DNA of 64,000 nt from Hymenoscyphus infarciens (taxonomy: Eukaryota > Ascomycota > Leotiomycetes > Helotiales > Helotiaceae): the NCBI GenBank assembly GCA_001414345.1, contig LLCB01000182.1, positions 1-64,000 on the forward strand, read 5' to 3'. The position numbers were made by a program, and so were the translations under genes. The stretch's first letter is position 1. Each line of letters opens with the position of its first letter. The notes under the pieces were generated by a model, which made no database searches, was not told the DNA's origin, and saw nothing but the letters and a program-made list of their open reading frames with translations. Of this stretch, positions 13,338 to 23,981 are shown piece after piece.

Positions 13338-15339
13338 CGTATATGCCTACTCGCTTTTACTCAAAACTAGTTCAAATTAGTATTGAATCGATTTCAATAG
13401 CTTAAGTAAGAGTCGACATAGTATCTGATCTTATTTAGAGAGGTTCTAAGGTTCCGATTCTGTTTAGAGAGGTTCAGAACCTATTTAGAGAGGTTCTAAG
13501 GTTCCGAACCTATTCTAAATCGTTGAATTAATTAGAGCTATAGCTAGCTATAGTTTAGAGAGGTTCTAAGGTTCCGATTATATTTAGAGAGGTTCTAAAC
13601 CTATTTAGAGAGGTTCTAAGGTTCTAATCTTATTTAGAGAGGTTCAGAACTTATTTAGGGAGGTTCCGAGGTTCGGAACCTATTCAGAGAGGTTCTAAAC
13701 CTATTCTAAATCGTTGAATTAATTAGAGCTATAGCTAGCTATAGTTTAGAGAGGCTCTAAGGTTCGGAACCTATTTGGAGAGGTTCTAAACCTATTCTGA
13801 ACCTATTCCAAGTAGTTTAAGCTATTCTATTATAACTAATACTAGCTTTAGTATATACTAGCTATATATTAGTAGTATAATAACACTTAAAAAGTACTTA
13901 GAAGAAAAAATAAAAAGTCTAGAAAGAGTGTTTTTTTTTTTAAAGTCGATTTAAGCGACTTTTTATATATTAACTTTGATTAGTAATTATATATTAATAA
14001 TCCTTATAATTAGGGCTACTAGCGTATAAGTTTTAGTAAGTCACGTGATTAAAGTGGGTCACATGGTGGGGCGTGGCTTTTATACTAGGGTCGCTCTTGC
14101 TGAACACAGTACGCTACGTCTAACTAGCTACGTAACCGCCAAGACCTACGGGTGCACGGGCCACCCCCACCTTTAACTTCGACTTCGACACTTCGACTTT
14201 AACACTTCGACTTTAACACTTCGACATCGACACTTTACTTCAACGACGACGACGACGACGACAACAACGATAACTCTCTATCGCTATCATATTATATTCA
14301 CTACTTAGTATCGGGCTGCTTATTAGTATCATAAGCTACGTTATATTCGTCGTGTTCGCTACCCTGGTTAATTCTATGTTATTAAACAATAACCCTTCTT
14401 TTTTAACGATTTAAGCATATTTCACAGTCGAACTTTTAGTAGAGCGAATCAGAAGCCTTGGATTTATCATCTACGTTATTACTATCGCTGTCGCTATTGC
14501 TTTTATAGTACGTACTATTTCTACCCTTACTTCCTAAACTAACATATATACCTTATAGTTTCTAACTAACCGACTAACTGACTGACTGACTAACCGACCA
14601 ACTAATTGAACTAATTATATCGAGTCATATATATAGGGATAACGTTATTTAGGTTAGTAGAATAATTAGTAGAATTGATAGAATTAGTAGAATTGGTAGA
14701 ATTAGTGGAATTGGTAGAATTGGTGGAATTAGTAGAATTAGTAGAAGCAGGACTTAGGCATTTAAGCATGTTATATAAGAGTAGTATAGCTATGTAATAT
14801 ACGCCTGATTACGTGATTTTAAATTTAAGTCCTTTTTTCAAGCTCTTTTTTAAGCTCTTTTTTAAGCTCTTTTTCAAGCTCTTTTTCAAGCTCTTTTTCT
14901 TTTTTAGTACTAGCTTAAAACTAGCTCTAACCTTATTCTAAACTAGTTCTAAACCAGTTCTAAACTAGTTCTAAACTAGTTTAGAACTATTTATATAAAG
15001 TTAACTCTAGATTAGATACGTTTAAGGTATTATAGATTAAGAAACTGATTTAGCTCTCTTTTAAACCTAGCTCTAAATCGGTTCTAAACTAGCTCTAAAC
15101 TAGTAGAACCTTTCAAAACCAGTTTAGAACTAGTTCTAAATCGGCTCTAAACTAGTAGAACCTCTCTAAACTAGTTCTAAACCAGTTCTGAACCAGTTCT
15201 AAATCAGTTCTGAATTAGTTCCGAACTAATAGAACTACTCTAATACTAATCTGACCCTAGGTTAACCTTAATTTAAATCGGAGTCGAATCGGAGTTGAAT
15301 CGGAGTCGAATTAGTATTGAGCAAATAGCGGTTCGGCAG
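13338..15339 (-). mobile_element. X1: 2.0-kb non-coding TA-target element inside Copia1 gag
   Basis: An inverted copy of X2. Its plus-strand left end is CGTATATGCCTACTCGC and its right end GGTTCGGCAG, with TA on both sides (13,336-13,337; 15,340-15,341). Blocks of GAGAGGTTC-type repeats (13,430-13,800) and CTAGTTCTAAAC-type repeats (14,820-15,230) flank the core at 14,036-14,815. Removing X1 with one TA rejoins the Copia1 zinc knuckle in frame, which proves the insertion order. No ORF of note. Confidence 0.9.
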
Positions 15340-16001
15340 TACAGTATAGTATTTCCCTTTTATAATCTTATAAGGCTTCTTTCTTTTATAAGAGTTCTTA
15401 TAAGGAGTAGAGCTTATAAAGGCTTCTTCTTCTTTAGACTCTTATCTTTTAGACTTATCTATAAGATTAGAGAATAAGTTCTCTATAGTATAGGCATTAA
15501 TATTGTTTTATAAGGATTAAGTTATATTAGATATAATATTCTTATAATCCTTGCTTAGATTATTAAGTACCTAGGCTATAACTACCTGTCTAAGTAGTTC
15601 TATACCTTTAACTCTTAATTAATTACTAAGATATTTAACCTTATTAAGGTATTCTTCTATAGAAGAGAACCTCTCTAAGAAGGTATTAAAGAACTCTCTA
15701 TATAGTATAAATTCAGAAGAGAACTCTTTAAGACTATAGAGGTTCTTAAGTACGTCCTAAGCCGCTTTAGCATTATTCTTATCTTAAATTTATAGAAGCA
15801 GGCCGTCTTCTATAAGTAATATTATATTACTTAATGCTTTACGTTCTTATTTAAGGTTGCCTTCAATATAAGACATAATCGATTCGATTTATCCTTCCTT
15901 AGTAAGGAAAGCCTTAGTATATATAGCCTAGACTTTATAATTCATAAAGCCCTTAAGCTTCTAAATACTTATATGTTTGTTGTAGGAAGGTATTATTACT
16001 A
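15340..16001 (-). pseudogene. Copia1 gag, N-terminal part
   Basis: On the minus strand after the 5' LTR there is a possible RIP-altered primer-binding site (TAGTAATAATACC, next to 16,002). A gag frame follows with recognisable text such as AIYTKAFLTKEG and ESIMSYIEGN near 15,850-15,930, interrupted by TAG/TAA codons. It runs up to X1 and resumes beyond it at 13,337 with the zinc knuckle. Confidence 0.8.
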
Positions 16002-16511
16002 TATAAGAATGGTTACGTGGTAAAGCAGTTAGGGAGTGAATATATATAAATTATATATATATATAAATGTGTAGGTATATATGTGTATATACCTTATTTT
16101 TCATCTTTTCGGTGTGCTAAAGGCCCTCTTATATAGACCGAAGGCTTAGTAGTCTTGGCGCGCGGAACCAGGTGTGGAATTAGGTCTACAGCACGTAATA
16201 TCTACTAAGGTAGTAGACTTATACTAATCTAGCGATTTCTTTATACTTTTAGGATAAAGAGCTAAAATAAAGGATCCTTTATTTTAGGTTTATATATCAA
16301 CGCGTTGTTCTAGAGCGCCCCTAACACGTTATAAACGCGCGGTCACATAACACACTTATTAGGCTTACTAAATAAGCCTATATAAGATTAAGCACGTAAT
16401 CCTAGGTAGCCTATAGCCTAAGTTATAAATTATTTATAATAATTTTATTATCTTAGACTTAAATACTTTAAATCCTCGACTTGCTGATCTTATATTATTA
16501 TATATATTACA
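16002..16511 (-). repeat. Copia1 5' LTR
   Basis: 510 bp, the same length as the 3' LTR. Nearly all differences are C-to-T or G-to-A transitions at CpA/TpG, including its first dinucleotide (TG to TA). It is more heavily RIP-mutated than its partner. Confidence 0.93.
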
Positions 16512-17646
16512 ATGTTCCACCGACCTAAATAACGTTATCTCTGTATATATGCCTCGATTTAATTGATTAGATCGGTCGGTCGGTTAGTTAGTCGGAAACT
16601 ATAAAGCATATACGTTAGTTTAGGAAGTAAGAGTAGAAATAGTACGTACTATAAAAGTAATAGCGATAGTAACAGCGATAGTAATAACGTAGATAATAAA
16701 TCTAAGGCTTCTAATTTGCTTTATTAAAAGTCTAACCGTAAAATATGCCTAAATTATTAAAAAAGAAGAGTTATTATTCGATAACGTAGAATTAACTAAG
16801 GTAGTAAACGCGATAAATATAACATAGATTATAATACTAATAAGTAGCCTAATACTAAGTAATAAATACGATGTAATAGTAAAAGAGAGTTATCGTTGTT
16901 ATTGTCGTCGTCGTTGTTATCGAAGTAAAGTGTCGAAGTCGAAGTCGAAGTCGAAGTCGAAGTCGAAGTCGAAGTCGAAGTCGAAGTCGAAGTCGAAGTC
17001 GAAGTCGAAGTCGAAGTCGAAGTCGAAGTCAAAGGTAGGGGTAGCCTATACGCTAGGTCTTAGCGGTTACGTAGCTAGTTATACGTAGTATACTATGTTT
17101 AGCAAGAGCGACCCTGGTACAAAAGCCACGCCCCACCATATAACCTACTTTAGTCACGTGACTTTTATTTTTTATATACTTATAGCCCTAATTCTAAGGA
17201 TTATTAATATATACTTACTAATTAAAGTTAATATGTAAAAAGCTGCTTAAATCGCCTTTGAAAAAAAAACACTCTCTCTAGACTTTTTATTTTTTCTTCT
17301 AAGTACTTTATTTTAGATATATTTTTTAAACTAAGTTAAGAGCTAGATTATAAGCTAGTTTCTAATTTTAAATCGTTTTATAAATCAGCTTAAATTACCT
17401 TGAATCGTTTTATAAATCGGTTTCTTACTTTGAATTGTTTTATAAATCGGCTTAAATTACCTTAAATCGTTTTATAAATCGGTTTCTTACTTTAAATCGT
17501 TTTATAAATCGGCTTAAATTACTTTAAATCGTTTTATAAAACGTATTAGAGCTACTTTAAGAAATAACTAATATCTTAAACCGGTATTAAACCGGTATTA
17601 AGTCTAAGTTAATACTAGCTCAAAACCCTAGTAGAGAGTATATAAG

Positions 17647-17964
17647 TATTTATAACAGGAACTGAAGTCTTTAGTACTAGCTTCTTCTAATACTATAGCT
17701 TTCACTTCTTCGTCTAACTACTTAGTTTAATTAACCTTAGTAGTAGTGTTATATAGTACTTAAGATATAAGTATCTTATATCTATCTATCTTAACCTATA
17801 TTACCTCTTTTACGAAGTGTTCGTTATAACTTAGTACTAAGTAGTAGTAGATTAGTAGATTTTAGTAAATTTATCTTAATTCTATTCTTTAAAGTCTACT
17901 TGAAATTCGTTCTAAAAAAGAAGGTCTTTATTTTCTCTTTTAGTATACTCCTCTTCTTACTGTA
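17647..17964. other. Degraded spacer between Z3 and X2
   Basis: 318 bp of AT-rich sequence with weak minus-strand protein character, possibly more of the copia gag relic that Z2 and Z3 landed in. No motif allows an assignment. Confidence 0.4.
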
Positions 17965-19944
17965 CTGCCGAACCGCTATTTGCTTAACACTAATTCGACT
18001 CCGATTCGACTCCGATTCGACTCCGATTCGACTCCGGTTTGAATCAAGGTCGACCTAGGGTCGGATTAGTATCAGAGTGGTTCTATTAGTTCGGAACTGA
18101 TTCGGAACCGATTTAGAACCGGTTCGGAACTGGTTTAGAGCTATTCAGACAGGTTCTACTAGTTCGGAGCCGGTTTGGATCCGGTTCAGAGCCAGTTCAG
18201 AGAGGTTCCACTAGTTCGGAGCCGTTCGGAGCCGCTTCGGAACCGATCTAGAGCTAGGTCTAAAAGAGAGCCAAAGCAGTTTCTTAATCCATAACACCTT
18301 GAACGCATCTGATCCAAAGTCGACTTAGTTCCGAACTGGTTCAGAACTGGTTCGGAACTAGTTCAGAACTGGTTCAGAGCTGGATCGGAGCTAGTTTTAA
18401 GCTAGTATCGAAAAAGACTTAAGAACAAAAGAGCTAGAAAAAGGACTTGAATTTGAAATCACGTGATTGGGTGTATATTACGTGGCTACACTACTCTTAC
18501 GTAACATGCCTAAATGCCCAAGTCCTGCTTCTACCAATTCCACCAATTCCACCAATTCCACCAATTCCACCGATTATTCCACCGAATGTTCCACCGAATG
18601 TTCCACCGACCCAAATGACGTCATCCCTGTATATATGCCTCGATGTGATTGGTTCGATCGGTCGGTCGGTCAGTCGGTCGGTCGGTCGGAAACTATAAGG
18701 CACGCACGTCAGTTTAGGAAGTAAGGGTGGAAATAGTACGTACCGTACGTAATAGCGACAGCGACAGCGACAGCGATGACGTAGATGACAAATCCGAGGC
18801 TTCTGATTCGCTCTACTAGAAGTCCGACCGTGAAATGTACCTAAATCGTCGAAAAAGAAGGGGTATATTATTATTATTGTTCGACGACGTGGAATTGACC
18901 GGGGTAGCGAACACGACGAATACGACGTGGATTACGATACCGATAAGCGGCCCGATGCTGAGTAACGAATATAATGCGATGGCGATAAAGAGTTATCGTC
19001 GTCGTCGTTGTCGTTGTCGTCGAAGTAAAGTGTCGAAGTGTCGAAGTCGAAGTCGAAGTCGAAGTCGAAGTCGAAGTCGAAGTCGAAGTCGAAGGTGGGG
19101 GTGGCCCGTGTATACGCCAAGCCTACTACGTAGCTAGTTATACGTAGCGCACCGTGTTTGGTAAGAGCGACCCTGGTACGAAAGCCACGCCCTACTAGGT
19201 GACCTACTCTAGTTACGTGATATAATAAAACTTATATGCTAGTAGCCCTAAATATAAGGATTATTAATATATACTTACTAATTAAAGTTAATATGTAAAA
19301 AGTCGCTTAAATCGACATTGAAAAAAAAAACACTCTCTTTAGACTTTTTATTTTTTCTTCTAAGTACTTTTTAAGTGTTATTATACTACTAATATATAGC
19401 TAGTATATACTAAAGCTAGTATAGTTATAATAGAATAGCTTAAGCTACTTAGAACTACTCGGAATAGGTTCGGAATAGGTTCGGAACCTCTCCGAATAGG
19501 ATCCGAACCTCGGAATCTATCGGAACCCCTCTAAACTATAGCTAGCTATAGCTCTAATTAATTCAACGATTCGGAATAGGTTCGGAACCTCTCCGAATAG
19601 GATCCGAACCTCGGAACCTCTCTGAATAGGTTTAGAACCTCTCTGAATAGGTTCAGAACCTCTCTGAATAGAATCGGAACCTCGGAATCTATCGGAACCC
19701 CTCTAAACTATAGCTAGCTATAGCTCTGATTAATTCAACGATTCGGAATAGGTTCGGAACCTCTCCGAATAGGATCCGAACCTCGGAACCTCTCTGAATA
19801 TGATCAGAACCTCTCTAAATAGGATCGGAACCTTAGAGCCTCTCTGAATAAGATCGGATACTATGTCGACTCTTACTTAAGCTATTGAAATCGATTCAAT
19901 ACTAATTTGAACTAGTTTTGAGTAAAAGCGAGCGGGCATATACG
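17965..19944 (+). mobile_element. X2: best-preserved X-family element, 1.98 kb
   Basis: Starts CTGCCGAACCGCTATTTGC and ends AGCGGGCATATACG, flanked by GTA (TA target) at both ends (17,962-17,964; 19,944-19,946 when G is counted). The left block (18,000-18,400) repeats GGTTCGGAACTGGTTC-like units and the right block (19,440-19,860) repeats GAATAGGTTCGGAACCTCTC. The core (18,457-19,215) starts at a TCACGTGAT palindrome. It holds CCACCAATT, GGTCGGTC, GACAGC, GTCGTC and GAAGTC (8 copies at 19,043-19,090) repeats and ends with the foldback before TTACGTGAT. GC content is higher than in other copies and CpA is retained, so this copy is young or escaped RIP. Short ORFs across the simple repeats are artefacts. 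Confidence 0.9.
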
Positions 19945-20589
19945 TATTTAGCGGTAAAAATCGTCTCTTCTATCTATATTGATTTTAGCTTTAGTACTAG
20001 CTTTGAGGCCTGTTTTAGTGCCGAAGTTAGTGTCGAAGTTAAAGCTTTTAAAGTCGTTAGAATCGATGTTAGTAAGTCTGTTATATTATAGATATTATAG
20101 ATGTTATTACTACTTAAACTAAATTTAGATATTATTAAAAGTCCGTTTATACTCTACTTAGTAGGTGAAAGAGACTTTAGGTTTTAGGTGAATAAGTATC
20201 TTAGAAAGTATAAATTATCTTAGCGGATAAAAGAAGGTTAGTAAGAAGTTAATATTCGTAATTAGCGCTTTCTATCTTAAGAAGCGTTTATAGTATATTA
20301 TTAAAAGGTTATTAAATAGTAAAAGGAATTATAATCAGAGAAGAGAAGTCTACTAGTAATATTAAGTTTACTTTTATATAAGTATATCTATAGTAGAAAT
20401 ATATAAAGTAACTAAGTATCTAATCTATACGTCTACTAATCAGTGTTAGTATAACTTATAGTTATAAAAGCGATGTAAAAAGAGCTATATTATCGTTTAT
20501 ATATACTAAGTAAAGTTAGCTACGATGCCTACTTAAGTAGCTCTTAAGCGAGAAGCACGTATACCCACGTATACTAATCCGAGTCGCTA
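19945..20589. other. Degraded DNA between X2 and Copia4 relic
   Basis: AT-rich with stops in all frames. Around 20,440-20,570 the plus strand shows a weak Cys/Lys-rich protein-like segment that could be a decayed gag. No assignment is possible. Confidence 0.4.
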
Positions 20590-21560
20590 TTTACCTCTTG
20601 AATATATATATACCGACAATTAGACCTATAGAAGACCTTATTAAAAGTCTTATTAATAAACTTAAGAAACACTTTAATATTAAAGACTTAGGTTCTATTA
20701 AAGACTACCTAGGCATAGATATTATTAAGAGAAATAAATAGCTAAAACTAAGCTAAGAAAAATATATATTTAAAGTATTAGATAAGTATAATCTCTTTAA
20801 TTATAATCCTATTTATATACTAATAGATTCTAAAATTAAATTAATACTAAATCTACTTCAAACTAGTCTAGAAGATACTAGACTATTTTAAGTAATAATT
20901 AGCTATCTACTATATATCTTTATTTATACTAGACTAGATATTACCTAGGCTATTATTATACTATTAAGATATATATTAAACCCTTCTAAAGAATACTTTA
21001 TAATAGCTAAGTATATATTAAGATATCTAAAAACAACTATTTACTATTATATTATATATATAATAAAAGATATATCTAACTATTCTATAAGCGGCTTTTA
21101 TAACTCTAATTATACTAGTAATATTAATAACGCTAAATTAACTACTAGATATATTTTTTACTTAGCTAGAGAGCTAGTTATATAGCGTTTTAAGCTATAA
21201 AGTATTATAGCTTAATCTATAACTAAAGCTAAATATATAGCTATAAATATAGCTTTAAAAGAATCTCTTTATATAATAGCCTTAGTTAAAGAACTAGGTT
21301 TTTATAAATAAAAGAAATTTAGTTTATATACTAATAATAAAAGAGCTCTATAATTAAGCTATAACTCTATATATTATAAAAGAATAAAGTATATAGCTAT
21401 TAAATACTACTATATAAGAGACTTACTAGTTAAAGGAACTATAGATCTAATATATATAAAATTAATAGATTAAAAAGCAGATAGCTTTACTAAAGTACTT
21501 AATAAAACAAAATTCTAATAATTCCTTATATAACTAGGAATAATAAGTTATATACTAATA
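20590..21560 (+). pseudogene. Copia4 RT end and RNase H relic
   Basis: Plus-strand frame with copia landmarks in order: KDYLGIDI (before the RT tail), TRPDIT near 20,930, the SNYSISGFYNSNY RNase H start near 21,080, KAKYIAI near 21,230 and KADSFTKVLNKTKF near 21,480. It is broken by TAA/TAG codons. A different copia lineage from Copia1, which is on the opposite strand. The RNase H end lies about 75 bp before the putative LTR at 21,635. Confidence 0.85.
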
Positions 21561-21634
21561 CGCGAAAACTAAAAATTAATACTCTTAACTAATACGTTGA
21601 AATAACTTAAATAGAAGTACTTATTAAGAGAGCG

Positions 21635-22100
21635 TGTTAGTATATAATAAGTACTTATACTAGTACTTAATTATACTAGTATAGTATAATATCTCTAATA
21701 TCCCTAGATCGACGATGCCTAGCCTAGATAAACGGTATCTAATAGACTAACTACTATCTAATAGACTAAATACTATCTAAGTATATAGATTAATAATATC
21801 TAATAGACTAAATACTATCTAATAAACTAAATACTATCTAATAGACTAAATACTATCTAAGTATATAGATTAATAATATCCGATAGACTAAATACTATCC
21901 GAGTATATAGATTAATACTATCTAACGGATTAGTTATATCTATAGTTTCAGACTTAGAAACTATACTAGTATTAGACTAGAAGGCTAGCTATAGCCTATA
22001 TATATATAGATAGCTTCTTAGTTTTTTCATTTAAGTTAATTAATTCTTTTTCATCTTTCACTTCTTATATAATCTATTATTACTTTGTAAACTATAACTA
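21635..22100 (+). repeat. Putative 3' LTR of Copia4
   Basis: Begins TGTTAGTATATAATAAG directly after a purine-rich AAGAGAGCG tract, the expected position downstream of the RNase H relic. The right end cannot be fixed because the sequence runs into a fragment of a different LTR. It contains a minisatellite. Confidence 0.55.
21736..21950 (+). repeat. Minisatellite, interleaved 19- and 23-bp units
   Basis: Unit A is CTAATAGACTAAATACTAT (19 bp). Unit B, CTAAGTATATAG plus ATTAATAATAT (23 bp), is interleaved with it in an A-A-B-A-A-A-B-A-B order. It lies within the putative Copia4 LTR. Confidence 0.85.
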
Positions 22101-22109
22101 TTCTAAGAG

Positions 22110-22407
22110 TAACGCGTCGATATATAGACCTAAAATAAAGGATCCTTTATTTTAGCTCTTTATTCTAAAAGTATAAAGAAATCGCTAGATTAGTATAAGT
22201 CTACTACCTTAGTAGATATTACGTACTATAGATCTAATTCTATACCTAGTTCTATATACTAAGACTACTAAGCCTTCGGTCTATATAAGAGAGCCTTAGA
22301 GACACTGAAAAGACTCGAATATATATATACCTATATATTCATATATATATATATAATTCATATATATTCACTCTTTAATTGCTTTATCACGTGACTATTC
22401 TTATAGG
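22110..22407 (+). repeat. Truncated LTR of the Copia1 family, inverted relative to Copia1
   Basis: Reverse complement of the first part of the Copia1 LTR, from AACGCGTCGATATATAG through the promoter-like GGTCTATATAAG to the end TATTCTTATA at 22,407. The far end is missing. The right neighbour is X-family subterminal repeat. Confidence 0.75.
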
Positions 22408-22912
22408 TTCTAAGGTTCCGATTATATTTAGAGAGGTTCTAACTCTATTTAGAGAGGTTCCGAGGTAATATACGCTTGATTACGTGATTTCAAATTCAAG
22501 TCCTTTTTTTAAGCTCTTTTTTAAGATCTTTTATTCTTAATTCTTTTTTAATACTAGCCTGAAACTAGCTCTGACCTTGTTCTAAACTAGTTCTGAACTA
22601 GTTCCGAGCTAGTTCCGAACTAGTTCCGAACTATTCATATAAAGTCGACTTTGGATTAGATGCGTTTAAGGTGTTATAGATTAAGAAACTGATTTAGCTC
22701 TCTTTCGGAGCTAGCTCCGGGCTAGCTCCGCACTATCGGAACCTCTCCGATCTTAGCCTAGACCTGGTTTAGAACTAGTTCAGAACTGGCTCAGAACTAG
22801 TTCTAAGCCGCTCTGATACTAATCCGACTCTAGGTCAAGCTTAATTCGAATCATAGTCGAATTAGAGTCGAACTAGAGTTGAATAAGAGTTAAGCAAATA
22901 GCGGTTCAGTAG
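22408..22912 (-). mobile_element. X4: X element lacking its core
   Basis: Contains GAGAGGTTC-type right-block repeats that jump directly (about 22,465) to the core edge TTACGTGATTT and then the left block. It ends GCGGTTCAGTAG with TA at 22,913-22,914. About 0.8 kb of core and most of the right block are deleted. Confidence 0.75.
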
Positions 22913-22921
22913 TATAGTATA

Positions 22922-23000
22922 TTAACTCTTACTTAAGCTATTGAAATAGATTTAATACTAATTTAAACTAGTTTTAAGTAAAAGCGAGTAGATATATACG
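22922..23000 (+). mobile_element. X5: right terminal 79 bp of an X element
   Basis: Matches the X right end (TTACTTAAGCTATTGAAAT ... GATATATACG) followed by TA at 23,001-23,002. Directly after it comes Copia2 RT sequence that matches Copia1 from a TAACCGC site, so X5 was inserted at that TA. Confidence 0.75.
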
Positions 23001-23682
23001 TAACTACAAAAGTAATATCAGGTCTAGTTTTAGTACTAAGGTATATTAAAGACTCTACTTCTTATTAATATTTAGTAATATCTTCTTTAGTAGCTTAGTT
23101 TTTATTCTTATTTAAATATAAGCCTAGTTTTATAAATATAGAGATATTATAAGTTTATCTTTAATAAATTTAGTTTTAATATTAGCTAGATATTTATTTT
23201 AGTTTATAGTAAGTATTTGTTTACTAATAGAATACTTTATTTCTATTTCTAAGAACTAGTTTATAAGGCTTAGATACTATATTTTTAATACTATATTAAT
23301 ATTAGATATAATATTATCTATATCTTCTTTATTAGGTCTTATTACTATTAGAATATTTTTATAATATATAATAATAACTTTAGTATCTTTATTAATAAAG
23401 ATACTCTAATTATAGAGTAAGATTAAGCTTAGCTTATAGCAAATATCTAATAGGTATTTATACTATAGTTTAAGAGATTATTTTAGTCTATATAAAGCTT
23501 TATTAAGTTTATAAATTTTCTTAATATTACTTACTTCGAAGCTTATAAGTTAAATAATATAGATATCTTTATTTATATTAGTATATATAAACACGTTTTT
23601 AATATTATATTAATATAAACACTATTCATTTATTATAGCTAGTAGAAATACTAGTTTATATATCTTAGGTCTATATATAGTA
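23001..23682 (-). pseudogene. Copia2 RT relic, part 1
   Basis: Homologous to Copia1 10,385-11,060 in the same orientation. It covers the RT palm around the YIDD region, now with many extra stops and lost CpA/TpG. It is cut on the right by the large retroelement at 23,683 and continues at 34,577. Confidence 0.82.
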
Positions 23683-23981
23683 TATAATAGCCTGCTACCT
23701 AGCCTACTATATATAAGGTTTCAGTAGTTATTATTATATATTATCTATTTTAGAAAGATTACGTACTTCGTAGAGTTCAGGCTTTTATATTAGCCGACGT
23801 ATATCGTTATTCGGTTTCGGACTCTTTTATATTATCCGAACCTCTTATATATAGCTGTCTACTCCTAGAGTTAGAAAAGGCTAGTTTAGCTTTTTCTTTT
23901 ATATTAGAGCCTAGTATTCACGTATATTATTCTACTAAACACACTTCTATATACCTCTTCTATAGTAGTATATATTTCGTA

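Larger units (their letters stand above)
9201..16511 (-). mobile_element. Copia1: Ty1/copia LTR retrotransposon, with nested X1
   Basis: Two 510-bp LTRs (9,201-9,710 and 16,002-16,511) begin TG or its RIP product TA and end CA. They are flanked by a perfect 5-bp target duplication ATGTT (9,196-9,200; 16,512-16,516) inside Z3. All coding matches are on the minus strand in the order gag, protease, integrase, RT, RNase H, which is the copia order. A purine tract (GGGGGGA on the minus strand) abuts the 3' LTR at 9,711. The 7.3-kb span includes the 2.0-kb X1 element, so the copia element itself is about 5.3 kb. It carries fewer stops than other relics here and is therefore relatively recent, but no full ORF survives. 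Confidence 0.95.
8698..17646 (+). mobile_element. Z3: Z-family element split by Copia1
   Basis: The left part, 8,698-9,200, begins CTACTAACCCGCGAGGG, a RIP-changed version of the Z start. The right part, 16,517-17,646, ends GTATATAAG. TA flanks both outer ends (8,696-8,697 and 17,647-17,648). The core sequence stops at 9,200 in the CCACCGAATGTT region and resumes exactly at 16,512 after the copia element. Without the insertion it would be about 1.63 kb. It carries 16 copies of the hexamer GAAGTC at 16,935-17,030. Confidence 0.87.

Noticed and set aside
16829..17032. Minus-strand ORF of alternating Ser-Thr residues
   Set aside because: It is only the translation of the GAAGTC hexamer tract in the Z3 core.
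18447..19137. Overlapping ORFs of 62-100 codons on both strands
   Set aside because: They run through simple repeats of the X2 core (CCACCAATT, GGTC, GAAGTC). They are open in several frames at once and not conserved in other copies.
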